Of a stretch of 64,000 nucleotides of DNA, positions 51,935 through 62,051 are shown one piece after another. This DNA is from Micavibrio sp. UBA6147 (GTDB lineage Bacteria; Pseudomonadota; Alphaproteobacteria; Micavibrionales; UBA1664), in contig DIUX01000002.1 in the NCBI GenBank assembly GCA_002423185.1, positions 877,947-941,946 on the forward strand, given 5' to 3'. A program made the translations under genes and the position numbers. A model generated the notes under the pieces. The model worked only from the letters and a program-made list of their open reading frames with translations, ran no database searches and was not told where the DNA came from. Positions within the stretch are counted from its first letter, which is position 1. The number at the start of each line of letters is the position of its first letter.

Positions 51935-53502
51935 GTGAGGTCGTCAAATTGAATACGCAAAACACAAACCCATCGGCGCATGATCCGGTCTTCGAAAAAT
52001 ATGCAGCAAAAATCGGCGCGACCCGCGCCTTGATGCAGGAAGAACCGTTGCTGTTCGAAAAAGAACAAGCCGATGCCCCTGGGGTGGACTTGCCGGAATT
52101 GGAACGCAAAAAACCGCGCACTGGCCTTGCCATACGCGACAATATCGGCTTGCCGCAAATTAAGGAGCCCGAAGTCGTGCGCCATTTTGTGCGGCTGTCG
52201 CAGCAAAACTACTCGATTGACACGGGGTTCTTCCCGCTTGGCTCTTGCACCATGAAGCATAACCCGCGCCTCAATGAAAAATTGGCGCGTTTGAAGGGCT
52301 TTGCGCATCTGCATCCGATGCAACCGACCGCAACGACGCAAGGGGCGCTCGGCCTTATGTATCGTTTGCAAAATTATCTGGCGGATTTATCCGGCCTTCC
52401 GGCGGTGTGCTTGACACCGGCGGCGGGCGCGCACGGGGAATTAGCGGGGATGATGACCATCCGCCGCGCCCATGAAGCCCACGGCAATACGCACAAAAAA
52501 CTGGTCTTGGTGCCGGACAGTGCTCACGGCACCAACCCCGCTACGGCGATTATGTGCGGATACCAAACCAAAACCATTTCAACCAAAGAAACCGGCAAAC
52601 TCACCCTTGAGGCGTTCAAAGAGGCGCTGGGTGACGGGCATGACGTGGCGGCGATGATGGTGACGAACCCCAATACATGCGGGTTGTTTGAACCGGAAAT
52701 CGACAAGATTGTTGAATTGCTGCATAAGGCCGGCGCCTATTTCTATTGCGATGGCGCGAATTTCAATGCGCTGGTCGGCAAAATCCGCCCCGGTGATTTC
52801 GGCGTTGATGTCATGCACTTCAATTTGCACAAGACGTTTTCCACCCCGCATGGCGGCGGCGGTCCGGGTTCCGGCCCGATCGGTGTGTGTGAAGCCCTGC
52901 GCCCCTATATGCCGGTGCCGGAAGTGGTGCGCGACGAAGACGACACATATCGCCTGTCGATGGACAGGGAGGACACCTCCCTCGGCCGCTTGAAAGGCTT
53001 CCAAGGCCAGTTCGGGATGCATGTCCGCGCCCTGACCTATATGCTCTCCCACGGCGCCGACGGCTTGAAACAAGTGGCGGAGGACGCGGTGCTAAACGCC
53101 AATTATATCCTCAGCCAATTAAAGGACGATTACCATGTTCCGTTTGCAGGGCCATGTATGCATGAATGCTTGCTCACCGACAAATTCCAAAAAGACGCCG
53201 GCGTGACCACGAGCGACATTGCCAAAACCCTGATCGAATTCGGCATTCACCCGATGACGGTGTATTTCCCACTGGTGTTGCAAGGCACGATGTTGATCGA
53301 ACCGACGGAGACCGAAACCAAGGAATCCATCGACCGCTTCATCGCCATCATGAAAATGGTCGCAGAAAAAGTGCGCGGCGGCGAAACCGACATTTTCCAT
53401 GACTACCCGCTCAGCAGTCCCCGCCGCCGCCTAGACGAAGTCACCGCCGCCCGCCACCCCAAATTGCGTTGGAGCGCAGCCAAAGACCAAGCTGCGGAAT
53501 AA
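51931..53502 (+). CDS. gcvPB: Glycine dehydrogenase (decarboxylating) subunit 2
   Basis: 523 residues from the ATG at 51931 (overlapping the gcvPA stop by 4 bp); in-frame codons upstream belong to the previous gene. The pyridoxal-phosphate lysine is Lys301 in NLHKTFSTPHGGGGPGSGP. Other family blocks: FFPLGSCTMKHNPRLNE, LTPAAGAHGELAGMM, PDSAHGTNPATA, MVTNPNTCGLFE and FHDYPLSSPRRRLDE. With subunit 1 it decarboxylates glycine and loads the H protein. Last gene of the operon, followed by a terminator. Confidence 0.97.
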   Translation: MSEVVKLNTQNTNPSAHDPVFEKYAAKIGATRALMQEEPLLFEKEQADAPGVDLPELERKKPRTGLAIRDNIGLPQIKEPEVVRHFVRLSQQNYSIDTGFFPLGSCTMKHNPRLNEKLARLKGFAHLHPMQPTATTQGALGLMYRLQNYLADLSGLPAVCLTPAAGAHGELAGMMTIRRAHEAHGNTHKKLVLVPDSAHGTNPATAIMCGYQTKTISTKETGKLTLEAFKEALGDGHDVAAMMVTNPNTCGLFEPEIDKIVELLHKAGAYFYCDGANFNALVGKIRPGDFGVDVMHFNLHKTFSTPHGGGGPGSGPIGVCEALRPYMPVPEVVRDEDDTYRLSMDREDTSLGRLKGFQGQFGMHVRALTYMLSHGADGLKQVAEDAVLNANYILSQLKDDYHVPFAGPCMHECLLTDKFQKDAGVTTSDIAKTLIEFGIHPMTVYFPLVLQGTMLIEPTETETKESIDRFIAIMKMVAEKVRGGETDIFHDYPLSSPRRRLDEVTAARHPKLRWSAAKDQAAE

Positions 53503-53553
53503 GCGGGAGCGGCGCGCCAGCAAGCGCCCCCAACAAACGCGAAACACAGACAC

Positions 53554-53579
53554 AAAAGGCCGCTTCGATGCGGCCTTTT
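53554..53579 (+). terminator. Terminator of the gcv operon
   Basis: 10-bp perfect stem AAAAGGCCGC / GCGGCCTTTT with a 6-nt loop, followed by CTCTTGT, 50 bp after gcvPB. Confidence 0.78.
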
Positions 53580-53598
53580 CTCTTGTAATAACGCGATA

Positions 53599-53635
53599 AA
53601 AAAGCCGCCTGATTGAGGGGCGGCTTTTTGTTTTT
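53599..53635 (-). terminator. Bidirectional terminator between gcvPB and fadE
   Basis: 11-bp perfect stem AAAAAGCCGCC / GGCGGCTTTTT (53599-53609 / 53619-53629) with a 9-nt loop. It ends in T-runs on both strands: TTTTTG TTTTT on plus, TTTTTTAT on minus. Best placed to stop fadE on the minus strand, with a second function for gcv read-through. Confidence 0.82.
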
Positions 53636-53663
53636 GGGAAATGGCCTTTTTAACAGCCCGATA

Positions 53664-55898
53664 TTAGACAGACGGCGCGGGCGCGGCTTTTTTGGCTTTG
53701 GCGCGGGCGGCGGCTTTTTCGGCGCTGTTGAAGGCGTTCGATTCCTTCGCAGGCTTGTAGTGATCGACCGCGATAATGCGTTGGCGGGCGGCCTCGGCAT
53801 CGGTGATGAGCTTATGCTCGGCGGCGCTGAGCGGGTCGGCTTCGCCTTTGTGCAGGGCGCGGGCGAGTTTTTTCTCTAACTCTTCCGCTACTACGGCTTT
53901 GCGGAACGCGTCTTCGAGTTCGCCGACCGGATCGTTGATGTCGTCGGACACATAAATGCCGCTGGTGAGGCGGTCACGCAAATCGCCCGGCTCCAAGATG
54001 GACTGGGCGGCCTTGTGCGTCATGCCATCCGTTGGTTTCTTGTGCAAACGACCAAACGGCATGGTCGCGACTTTGAGCAAGCCGGCGACAAATTTGTTCG
54101 GATAATTATCGAGCAAATCAACCATCGCGTTTTCGGCATCGAACAAGGCCTGTTCGCACGCCCATTTCATCACCGGAATTTCGTCCTTGATGGCGCCGCG
54201 TGTTTCGTAGTGTTTGAGGGTCGCGGAGGCGAGATAGATATTGCTCAGAACATCGCCCAAACGCGCCGAGATGCGCTCCTTCCGCTTCAAGCCGCCGCCG
54301 ACAATCGCGAAGGTCGCGTTGGCGGTGAGGTTGAAGGCCGCGCACATGCGGTTGATGCGCTTGTAATATTGGCGCGTTTCTTTGGTTTTGGTCGGGGCTT
54401 TGCTGAAGGCACCGCCGCTCATTCCGAACCACAGGCTGCGCCCGCCATTCATGATGACACTCGCCACATGCTTGAAGATCAAGTTGGTGAGGTCTTTGGC
54501 AGCCTTTTTCTGGTCGGCCTGTGACGCGGCCTCGATTTCCTTGAGCAAGTAAGGATGCGCACGCACGCCGCCTTGACCGAAGATGATGAGGTTACGGGTC
54601 ATAATGTTCGCACCCTCAACCGTAATGGCGATGGGGATGCCTTTATAAATGCTGGAGAGCAGGTTGGACGGGCCGCTGATGACGGCTTTACCGGCCTGAA
54701 TATCCATCGCGTCGTTCACGGCTTTGCGCATTTTTTCGGTCAGGTGATATTTGATAATCGCCGACGGAATAGACGGTTTTTCACCGCGATCCACCATTTG
54801 TGCCGTGGCAACGCGGGCGGCATCCATCATATAGGTGTTGCCTGCGATGCTGCCGAGCGCTTCTTCAACGCCCTCGAACTTGCCGATGGGGAGTTTGAAT
54901 TGCTTGCGGACTCGGCTGTAGGCGCCCGTGGTGCGCCCGCTGTATTTCGCGCCCGCAACCGACAAGGACGGCAAGGAGATCGAACGCCCGATGGACAGAC
55001 ACTCCATCAACATGCGCCACCCGCTGCCCGCCATTTTCTGGCCGCCGATAATGTAATCCATCGGGATGACAACGTCTTTGCCCCAATTCGGGCCGTTTTG
55101 AAAAGGCAAATCCATCGGGCGGTGACGCTCACCGATCTGAACCCCCGCCGTGTCGCGCGGGATGAGGGCGCAGGTCATGCCCGTTTTGCCGACATCGCCG
55201 AGCAAACCTTCGGGGTCTTCCAATTTAAAGGCAAGGCCAACGATGGTGGCGACGGGGCCGAGGGTGATGTAACGCTTTTCCCAGTTGATGCGGATTTTAA
55301 GCGACCCGTCCGTGTCTTTGAACACCGTTCCGGTATCGGGAATGCCGCCGGCGTCGGAGCCTGCCTGCGGGCTGGTCAAACCGAAGCATGGAATCTCGCG
55401 CCCGTCCGCAAGGCGGGGAAGGTAATATTGCTTTTGCTCATCGGTTCCGTAATGCGCGAGCAATTCACCTGGGCCGAGGGAGTTCGGCACCATCACGGTG
55501 ACGGCGGCGGTTAGGGAACGGCTGGCGAGTTTTTGCACGATCTCGGAATGGGCAAGGGCGGAAAAGCCCAAACCGTCATATTCCTTGGTAATGACGAGGC
55601 CGAAGAATTTATTCTTCTTCATGAAGTCCCAGATTTCGGGAGGGAGGTCTTGGTCGTCGCCGTTCATGATCTCCCAATCATCAATCATTTTGCACAGCTC
55701 GTTGAGCGGCCCGTCCATGAAGGCTTGCTCCTCCGCCGTGAATTGCGGCGCGCCGAGATTCATGAGGACATCCCAGTTGGGCTTGCCGGTGAAAATTTCC
55801 GCATCCCACCCGACCGTGCCGGCCTCAAGGGCCTCACGCTCGCTGTCCGACAGCGGCGGCATAACGGAATTGAATGTCTTGAGAATAAACTTACGCAT
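53664..55898 (-). CDS. fadE: Acyl-CoA dehydrogenase (FadE type)
   Basis: 744 residues from the ATG at 55898, which has AAGGG upstream; the longer frame to 56081 covers the promoter. The N-terminal and middle parts form the acyl-CoA dehydrogenase core: EIWDFMKKNKFFGLVITKEYDGLGFSALAHSEIV, VTVMVPNSLGPGELL, GLTSPQAGSDAGGIPD and IGRSISLPSL. The extra C-terminal region (about 480-740) is the extension found in FadE-type enzymes but not in small dehydrogenases. It performs the first oxidation of long-chain acyl-CoA. It is divergent from fadD with 281 bp between starts, part of a complete beta-oxidation cluster. Confidence 0.93.
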   Translation of the reverse strand: MRKFILKTFNSVMPPLSDSEREALEAGTVGWDAEIFTGKPNWDVLMNLGAPQFTAEEQAFMDGPLNELCKMIDDWEIMNGDDQDLPPEIWDFMKKNKFFGLVITKEYDGLGFSALAHSEIVQKLASRSLTAAVTVMVPNSLGPGELLAHYGTDEQKQYYLPRLADGREIPCFGLTSPQAGSDAGGIPDTGTVFKDTDGSLKIRINWEKRYITLGPVATIVGLAFKLEDPEGLLGDVGKTGMTCALIPRDTAGVQIGERHRPMDLPFQNGPNWGKDVVIPMDYIIGGQKMAGSGWRMLMECLSIGRSISLPSLSVAGAKYSGRTTGAYSRVRKQFKLPIGKFEGVEEALGSIAGNTYMMDAARVATAQMVDRGEKPSIPSAIIKYHLTEKMRKAVNDAMDIQAGKAVISGPSNLLSSIYKGIPIAITVEGANIMTRNLIIFGQGGVRAHPYLLKEIEAASQADQKKAAKDLTNLIFKHVASVIMNGGRSLWFGMSGGAFSKAPTKTKETRQYYKRINRMCAAFNLTANATFAIVGGGLKRKERISARLGDVLSNIYLASATLKHYETRGAIKDEIPVMKWACEQALFDAENAMVDLLDNYPNKFVAGLLKVATMPFGRLHKKPTDGMTHKAAQSILEPGDLRDRLTSGIYVSDDINDPVGELEDAFRKAVVAEELEKKLARALHKGEADPLSAAEHKLITDAEAARQRIIAVDHYKPAKESNAFNSAEKAAARAKAKKAAPAPSV

Positions 55899-55995
55899 TG
55901 GAGCTACCCTTCCCTGATGGCGAGCTTGTTCGTCCGCCTGTTTGTTTATAAAGCTAAGTTGCGAATTTACATAAAAATAAGGCCTGTATCTTCTC

Positions 55996-56023
55996 ATTTT
56001 AACCATAAAAACGGATATGTCAA
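55996..56023 (-). promoter_or_regulatory. Promoter of fadE
   Basis: Minus-strand TTGACA (56018-56023), 16-bp spacer, TAAAAT (55996-56001; five of six). RNA would start near 55989, about 90 nt before the fadE ATG. Confidence 0.65.
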
Positions 56024-56121
56024 AATGAAATGCGGGTAAGGTTGCTGTGGCGCTGTGGGCAAACTTCAAAGATATCAACACTGTGCAGGCGCAGCATATT
56101 TCCGCTCTTTACATATGGTCT

Positions 56122-56151
56122 TTGGCTTGCTAATCCAAGGGGAGCTATATT
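56122..56151 (+). promoter_or_regulatory. Probable promoter of fadD
   Basis: TTGGCT (56122-56127), 18-bp spacer, TATATT (56146-56151). Transcription would begin about 22 nt before the ATG at 56180. No obvious FadR-like operator is seen. Confidence 0.55.
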
Positions 56152-56179
56152 TTTATAAAAAACGTATAAGGGACTGGGA

Positions 56180-57979
56180 ATGACACAAGCGGTTGTATCA
56201 AACAGGCTGGCGCTCGCCGATGGCGACACAATAAACGGGTTTTATCCTCAAGGCACACAATGGGACACTGAGCTTCGCAAGGAAAACCTCGCGCGGTTGG
56301 TTGAGGATTCGGTCGCGAAATATGGTGACCGTCCGTGCATGGAATTTCTCGGCAAGAAATACACCTACCGCCAATTTGGCGAAATGGTTGACAAGGCCGC
56401 GCAAGGCTTGATCGAAACAGGCATCAAAAAGGGCGACAAAGTCGGCCTGTACATGCCGAACTCACCCTATTATCCAGTGATGTTTTTCGCCGCGCTCAAA
56501 ATCGGCGCGACGGTCGTGAATTTTAGCCCCCTTTACGTCGAAGACGAATTAAAGGCGCAGATTGAGGACAGCGGCACAACCATTATGGTGACGCTGGATT
56601 TGAAGGATTTTTACGACAAGGCGCGCTCGCTCCAGAAAAAAGGCACGCTCGATAAAATCGTTAAATGCCGCATGGGCGATGTGTTGCCGTTCTTCAAATC
56701 ATGGGCGTTTTGGGCGCTTAAATCGGGCGACCGTACCAAAGACCGCGCCGATGAAACCGACAACGTGTTTGACTTCCGCGGCTTGACCGCCCAAGGCCGC
56801 CATTACGGCGCCAGCACCGTTGATGCGGAAAATGACGTGGCGGTGCTTCAATACACCGGCGGCACGACGGGCGTGCCGAAGGGCGCGATGCTCACCCACT
56901 TCAACCTCGCCTCCAACGCGGCGCAGGTCGAGGCGTTTTTCGGCTTCACGAAGGACAAGGATACGCAAGGTGTCTACATGATGCCGGGGCAGGAAAAAGT
57001 CCTCGCCGTTTTGCCGTATTTCCATGTCTTCGGGATGATGGTCGGGATGATTTCATCACTCAAAATGGGGGCGGAGATCATCCTTCTGCCCAACCCGCGC
57101 GATGTGAAAGAGGTCGTCAACACGATCCATAAGAAAAAACCGACGATTTTGCCGAGTGTTCCACGCCTGTTACAGGCCATAACCGAGTTCAAGGGGCTGG
57201 AACAATACGATTTATCGTCGATCAAGGCCGCTGTTTCCGGCGGCGCTGCGCTCTCCCCTGGCGTTCAAAGAGCCTTTGAAAAGGCCACAGGCAAGCAAGG
57301 TCTGATTAAACAGGGCTATGGCCTCACCGAAACATCGCCGGTGGCGACGAGCAACCCCGCAAGCGGTAAAAACAAGCCCGAATCCGTCGGCATGGCCTAT
57401 CCGCGCACCAAAATTCGCATTGCCGACGCCGAAGACCCGTCCAAAACCATGAAAATCGGCGAAACGGGCGAAATCATGATTGCGGGGCCGCAGGTCATGA
57501 AAGGCTATTACAACAAACCCGACGCCACCAAAGAAGTCATGCACGGCGAATGGTTCCACACGGGGGATCTGGGCTATATGGACGAAGATATGTATGTCCA
57601 TATTGTGGATCGTAAAAAACGCTTGATCATCATCAACGGCTATAATGTCTATCCCAACCAAGTCGAAAACGCGATCTCGAAACATGACGACATCGCCGAA
57701 TGTGTTGTGATTCCGGTGAAGGATGAGCGCAGCGGTGAGGCTGCCAAAGCCTTTATCCGCATCAAAGAGGGAAAGAGCCTCAGCGAAAAAGACCTGCGCG
57801 AATTTTTGAGCCAGCACATAAGCCGCATCGAAATGCCCAAGCATATCGAATTCGTCACCGCCGAGTTGCCCAAAACGGCGGTCGGCAAGCCGGATTGGAA
57901 AAAACTGCAAGACGCTGAGAAGGCGAAGGTTGCGGCAACGACCGCCCCCGCCACGAAACCGAACACGCCGAAGCCTTAA
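56180..57979 (+). CDS. fadD: Long-chain fatty acid-CoA ligase
   Basis: 599 residues. Adenylate-forming enzyme with the ATP-binding loop YTGGTTGVPKGAML (around residue 225), the GYGLTETSPV motif, GEWFHTGDLGYMDEDMY, the hinge DRKKRLIIINGYNVYPNQVE and the C-terminal catalytic lysine near PKTAVGKPDWKKL. It activates fatty acids to acyl-CoA at the inner membrane. It precedes the thiolase and fadB genes on the same strand. The C-terminal 20 residues are Ala/Pro/Thr-rich. Confidence 0.94.
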   Translation: MTQAVVSNRLALADGDTINGFYPQGTQWDTELRKENLARLVEDSVAKYGDRPCMEFLGKKYTYRQFGEMVDKAAQGLIETGIKKGDKVGLYMPNSPYYPVMFFAALKIGATVVNFSPLYVEDELKAQIEDSGTTIMVTLDLKDFYDKARSLQKKGTLDKIVKCRMGDVLPFFKSWAFWALKSGDRTKDRADETDNVFDFRGLTAQGRHYGASTVDAENDVAVLQYTGGTTGVPKGAMLTHFNLASNAAQVEAFFGFTKDKDTQGVYMMPGQEKVLAVLPYFHVFGMMVGMISSLKMGAEIILLPNPRDVKEVVNTIHKKKPTILPSVPRLLQAITEFKGLEQYDLSSIKAAVSGGAALSPGVQRAFEKATGKQGLIKQGYGLTETSPVATSNPASGKNKPESVGMAYPRTKIRIADAEDPSKTMKIGETGEIMIAGPQVMKGYYNKPDATKEVMHGEWFHTGDLGYMDEDMYVHIVDRKKRLIIINGYNVYPNQVENAISKHDDIAECVVIPVKDERSGEAAKAFIRIKEGKSLSEKDLREFLSQHISRIEMPKHIEFVTAELPKTAVGKPDWKKLQDAEKAKVAATTAPATKPNTPKP

Positions 57980-58138
57980 CAGGCCTCGGTTTTTCGTATA
58001 AACACAACCGGCACAAAGCCGGAAAAAGATATAAAATCAAAGAGCAAGGCAAGGGGGGGGACAATAAAAATGACCGCGACAATTGATATAAAATTCGTCG
58101 ATATAAAAGATACTCAGTGGAGAAAAGGAGACCAATCC

Positions 58139-59308
58139 ATGAAAAACGCCGTGATTGTTGACTATGTACGTACGCCTTTTGCGCGGGCTTTCTCGCCCGA
58201 TGTTGCTGCCGGAAAGAAGGGCGAATTTGCCCATATCCTGCCTGACGACATGCTGGCACAATTGGTACAAAAACTGATCGAACGTACAGGCGTCAACCCG
58301 TCCGATGTTGAAACATTGCTCACTGGATGTGCTTTTCCTGAGGCAACCCAAGGCTTGAACCTTGCCCGTAATGTTGTGTTGCACCCTGATTCCTCCTTGC
58401 CGCATTCGGTCGGCGCCGCTACCGTGAACCGTTTTTGCGGTTCATCCATGCATGTGATCCAAGACGCCGCTGGCCATATCGCGGCGGGCGCTGGGGATGT
58501 GTTTATCTGTACCGGCGTTGAATCGATGAGCCAAGTGCCGATGAGCGGTTGGAACCCGATGCTCAACCACAAAATCTATGACGGCGATGTCCGTGCCTAT
58601 ATGAACATGGGGCGCACTGCGGAAAACCTCGCCCGTAAGTACAACATCGAACGCGCCTTGCAAGAGGAATTCGCGCTGCGCTCTCACCTGAAGGCCGCTG
58701 CTGCCGCCGCCGAAGGCAAGATGGATCGCGAGCTTGTGCCATTGAAGGAAGCCCCGCATGTGAAGGCGGATAATGCCGTACGCGGCGACACGACCCTCGA
58801 AAAACTCGCCTCACTGAAGCCCGCATTCGAAACGGCGGGCACGGTCACGGCGGGAACATCATCGCCAATCACCGACGGTGCATCCGCCGTAATGGTAACA
58901 TCCGAAGAATATGCCAAAAAGCATAACCTTCCTATTTTGGCACATATCAAGAGCTTCGCCGGATCGGGCTGCGCTCCTGAAATTATGGGGATCGGCCCCG
59001 TGGAGGCGAGCCGTAAGGCTTTGGCGCGTGCCGGCCTGACGGTGAACGACATTGACATTTTCGAACTCAACGAAGCCTTCGCGGCGCAGGCTCTGTCGGT
59101 GATCAAAGAACTCGGCATTGACGAGTCCAAGGTCAACCTTGACGGCGGTGCGATTGCCCTCGGTCACCCGCTCGGTGCGTCCGGTGCGCGGATCACGGGC
59201 AAGGCGGCATCGTTGCTGGAGCGCGAGAACAAGCGTTACGCCCTCGCCACTATGTGCATCGGCGGCGGTCAAGGCATCGCCATGGTTTTGGAAAGACCAA
59301 AGCCGTAA
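58139..59308 (+). CDS. fadA: Acetyl-CoA acyltransferase (FadA-like thiolase)
   Basis: 389 residues from the ATG at 58139 with AAAGGAG upstream; the frame is open to 58070. The catalytic triad of thiolases is complete: nucleophile Cys100 in NRFCGSSMH, His343 in IALGHPLGASGAR and Cys373 in TMCIGGGQG. It cleaves 3-ketoacyl-CoA to acetyl-CoA and a shorter acyl-CoA. It is followed after 103 bp by the multifunctional FadB-like gene, its usual partner. An eight-G run (about 58053-58060) lies in the leader. Confidence 0.94.
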   Translation: MKNAVIVDYVRTPFARAFSPDVAAGKKGEFAHILPDDMLAQLVQKLIERTGVNPSDVETLLTGCAFPEATQGLNLARNVVLHPDSSLPHSVGAATVNRFCGSSMHVIQDAAGHIAAGAGDVFICTGVESMSQVPMSGWNPMLNHKIYDGDVRAYMNMGRTAENLARKYNIERALQEEFALRSHLKAAAAAAEGKMDRELVPLKEAPHVKADNAVRGDTTLEKLASLKPAFETAGTVTAGTSSPITDGASAVMVTSEEYAKKHNLPILAHIKSFAGSGCAPEIMGIGPVEASRKALARAGLTVNDIDIFELNEAFAAQALSVIKELGIDESKVNLDGGAIALGHPLGASGARITGKAASLLERENKRYALATMCIGGGQGIAMVLERPKP

Positions 59309-59411
59309 CAGGCCGTTTTGATTCGGGTGGGCGTGGTGTACGCACGCGTACGCCCCCCGATTATTTTCATACACCAATCATGCCAATTAAAATCAGAAAA
59401 GTGGGAATAAC

Positions 59412-62015
59412 ATGACTGAGAAAAGACAGATCAAAAAAGCCGCCATCATTGGCGCGGGCGTCATGGGCGCCCCGATTGCCGCCATCATGGCGAATGCAGG
59501 GGTTGAAGTATTGCTCCTCGACATCGTTCCGCAAGGTGCGAAAGACCGTAACGTCATCGCTAACACCGCGCTTGAGCGCATGAAAAAGGCGTCCTTGAAT
59601 CCGAGCGCCGACCCGCTTAGCGGTGCATTCCTGACAACCTCGAATGCCAAGCTCATTAAGACGGGCAATACAGAGGATAACTGGAACGAACTCGCCGATG
59701 TTGACTGGATTGTCGAAGTCGTCAAAGAAGACATTGGCATCAAACGGCGCATCTACGAGAACATCGAAAAAGTCCGCAAGCAAGGCGCGATTGTGTCGTC
59801 CAACACATCGACCATCCCGCTGGAAGACTTGACCGAAGGGCGCAGTGATGATTTCCGCAAGAATTTCGTCATTTCGCACTTCTTTAACCCGCCGCGCTTT
59901 ATGCGCTTGCTGGAAATCATCGGCGGCAAGGATACGGACAAGGATGTTTTGAACCTTATTTCGTCCTTCGGGGATGTCAAACTCGGCAAGGATGTCGTTG
60001 TTTGTAAAGACACACCGGGTTTCAAAGGCAACCGCATCGGCGTTTATATGCTGCTCAAGGCGATTGTTGAGGCCGTCAAGGCCGACCTTAAGCCCGAAGA
60101 GGCGGACGAAGTTCTCGGCCGCCCTGTCGGATTTGAAAAAAGCGGCGTGTTCGGCACGCTCGATGTTGTGGGTCTCGACACCATCCCCAATGTTGTCGCA
60201 TCCCTCGCCAAAAAACTTCCCGCCAACGACCCCTTCCATAAGGTGTATCAAGAAGCCATCGATCTCGGCATTCTCGACCGTATGAACAAAATGGTTGCGG
60301 ATGGCTATTCCGGCCGCAAAGGCAAGGGCGGTTTCTTCCGCTCCAAAAAAGATGCCGATGGTAAATCAGTCAAAGATGCCAAAGGCAAAACGATTTTGGA
60401 GTCCATGAACCTTAAAACAGGCGCGTACAGCGACGTGACAAAACCGAATATTCAAGCCGCGAAAAACGGCAAGAACGGCCTCAAAGCTGTTCTGGACACC
60501 AAGGATAAAGGCGGGGCGTACGCGTGGACGGTTTTGAGCGATACATTGCTCTACGCGGCTGGCCGGATTCCTGAAATTTCGGACGACCTGAACAGTGTCG
60601 ACCTTGCCATGCGTGCAGGTTTCAAATGGAAAAAAGGCCCGTTTGAAATGATCGATGCGGTTGGCGCGTCCAGCCTCATTGCCCGCGCTCAGGCCGAAGG
60701 TCAAACCATTCCGGCATGGCTGGACAAAGCGGCGACACAGAATAAACCCTTGTACCGCGTTGAAAAAGGCCAGCCGCAAGACTTGGACGTCAACGGCAAA
60801 TACAACAATATTCCGGTGCCGGAGGGCGTGCTGCGCCTGTCCGACATCAAACGCAAGTCAAAGCCTTTGCTGAAAGGCAATTCGGCGAGTGCTTGGGACA
60901 TTGGCGACGGCGTTGTATGCTTTGAATTCCATTCCCTGATGAACACGATTGACCCTTCAACATTGTTGATGCTCAACAACACCATCAAAATGATTAACGG
61001 AAGCAAAGGCAAGTACAAGGCTTTGGTCATTCACAATGAAGGCGCAAACTTCTCCGCCGGTGCCAATCTCGGCTTCGCGCAATTGATGATGAAGGCGGGG
61101 CTTTGGAACGTGGTTGAGGACATGGTCTATTACGGCCAGAGCGTTTATAACGCCTTGCGCTATGCGCCATTCCCCGTGGTTGGCGCGCCCAAAGGCTTGG
61201 CACTTGGCGGCGGATGCGAAATCCTCCTTCATTGCGATGCCATTCAGGCCGATGCCGAAACCTATATGGGCTTGGTTGAGGTTGGCGTTGGGGTGATTCC
61301 GGGCTGGAATGGCTGCGCCCGCGCGATTGAGCGGGCGCGGGAGGCCAAGGGCATGCCCGGTGGCCCGATGCCGGCTGTACGTTCCGCTTTCCAAACCGTG
61401 ATGATGCCGCAATTATCGATGTCAACATCGGCGCCGGACGCCATGAAAAAACTCTGGCTGCGTAAGGGCGATGGCGTCACGATGAACAGTGACCGCTTGC
61501 TCGCCGATGCGAAGGCAAAGGCATTATCCATCGCGGCGGCGGGCTATACGCCCCCGACACCGAGTGTCTTTAACCTTCCGGGGCAAGCCGGAAAAACCTC
61601 CATTGCCTCGGCGATCGAGGAAATGGCGGCGCAAGGAATCGTGACCAAGCATGACGCCCGCGTTGCGGATGCCTTGGCGGACACGTTGACGGGCGGCAAT
61701 ATTGCCAACCACACAACACAAGTGACTGAAGACGATATTGCGGCGCTGGAACGCCGGAATTTCCTCAACCTGATCCGCACCAAGGAAACGCAAAAGCGGA
61801 TTGACGTGATGCTTAAAACCGGCAAACCGTACCGTGAGCCGGAACTCGCCACCGTTGACACGATGCGCGAAGTCCGCAGCGCCGCCAAGCCGTTCAATAC
61901 ATCGAGCAAAGCGTTGAAACGCGCGCCGTTAACGGGCTGGGACAATGTAAAACTGCACTCCATGGCGGCGATCACATGGGGCATGTATAAAGCCCTCGGC
62001 CTGAAGAAAAAATAA
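59412..62015 (+). CDS. FadB-like 3-hydroxyacyl-CoA dehydrogenase / enoyl-CoA hydratase
   Basis: 867 residues. The dehydrogenase half is first: NAD loop GAGVMG at residues 14-19, SNTSTIPLEDL, SHFFNPPRFMRLLEII and the C-terminal dehydrogenase domains to about 430. The hydratase half follows, with VIHNEGANFSAGANLG, ALGGGCEI (catalytic Glu603) and LVEVGVGVIPG (Glu623), 20 residues apart as in crotonases. E. coli FadB has the reverse order. It performs the second and third steps of beta-oxidation. It extends about 150 residues beyond the hydratase, a region I cannot assign. Followed by a terminator. Confidence 0.92.
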   Translation: MTEKRQIKKAAIIGAGVMGAPIAAIMANAGVEVLLLDIVPQGAKDRNVIANTALERMKKASLNPSADPLSGAFLTTSNAKLIKTGNTEDNWNELADVDWIVEVVKEDIGIKRRIYENIEKVRKQGAIVSSNTSTIPLEDLTEGRSDDFRKNFVISHFFNPPRFMRLLEIIGGKDTDKDVLNLISSFGDVKLGKDVVVCKDTPGFKGNRIGVYMLLKAIVEAVKADLKPEEADEVLGRPVGFEKSGVFGTLDVVGLDTIPNVVASLAKKLPANDPFHKVYQEAIDLGILDRMNKMVADGYSGRKGKGGFFRSKKDADGKSVKDAKGKTILESMNLKTGAYSDVTKPNIQAAKNGKNGLKAVLDTKDKGGAYAWTVLSDTLLYAAGRIPEISDDLNSVDLAMRAGFKWKKGPFEMIDAVGASSLIARAQAEGQTIPAWLDKAATQNKPLYRVEKGQPQDLDVNGKYNNIPVPEGVLRLSDIKRKSKPLLKGNSASAWDIGDGVVCFEFHSLMNTIDPSTLLMLNNTIKMINGSKGKYKALVIHNEGANFSAGANLGFAQLMMKAGLWNVVEDMVYYGQSVYNALRYAPFPVVGAPKGLALGGGCEILLHCDAIQADAETYMGLVEVGVGVIPGWNGCARAIERAREAKGMPGGPMPAVRSAFQTVMMPQLSMSTSAPDAMKKLWLRKGDGVTMNSDRLLADAKAKALSIAAAGYTPPTPSVFNLPGQAGKTSIASAIEEMAAQGIVTKHDARVADALADTLTGGNIANHTTQVTEDDIAALERRNFLNLIRTKETQKRIDVMLKTGKPYREPELATVDTMREVRSAAKPFNTSSKALKRAPLTGWDNVKLHSMAAITWGMYKALGLKKK

Positions 62016-62051
62016 GGCTGCTTGCGACCATTGCAAGAGCATAAAAGATAT

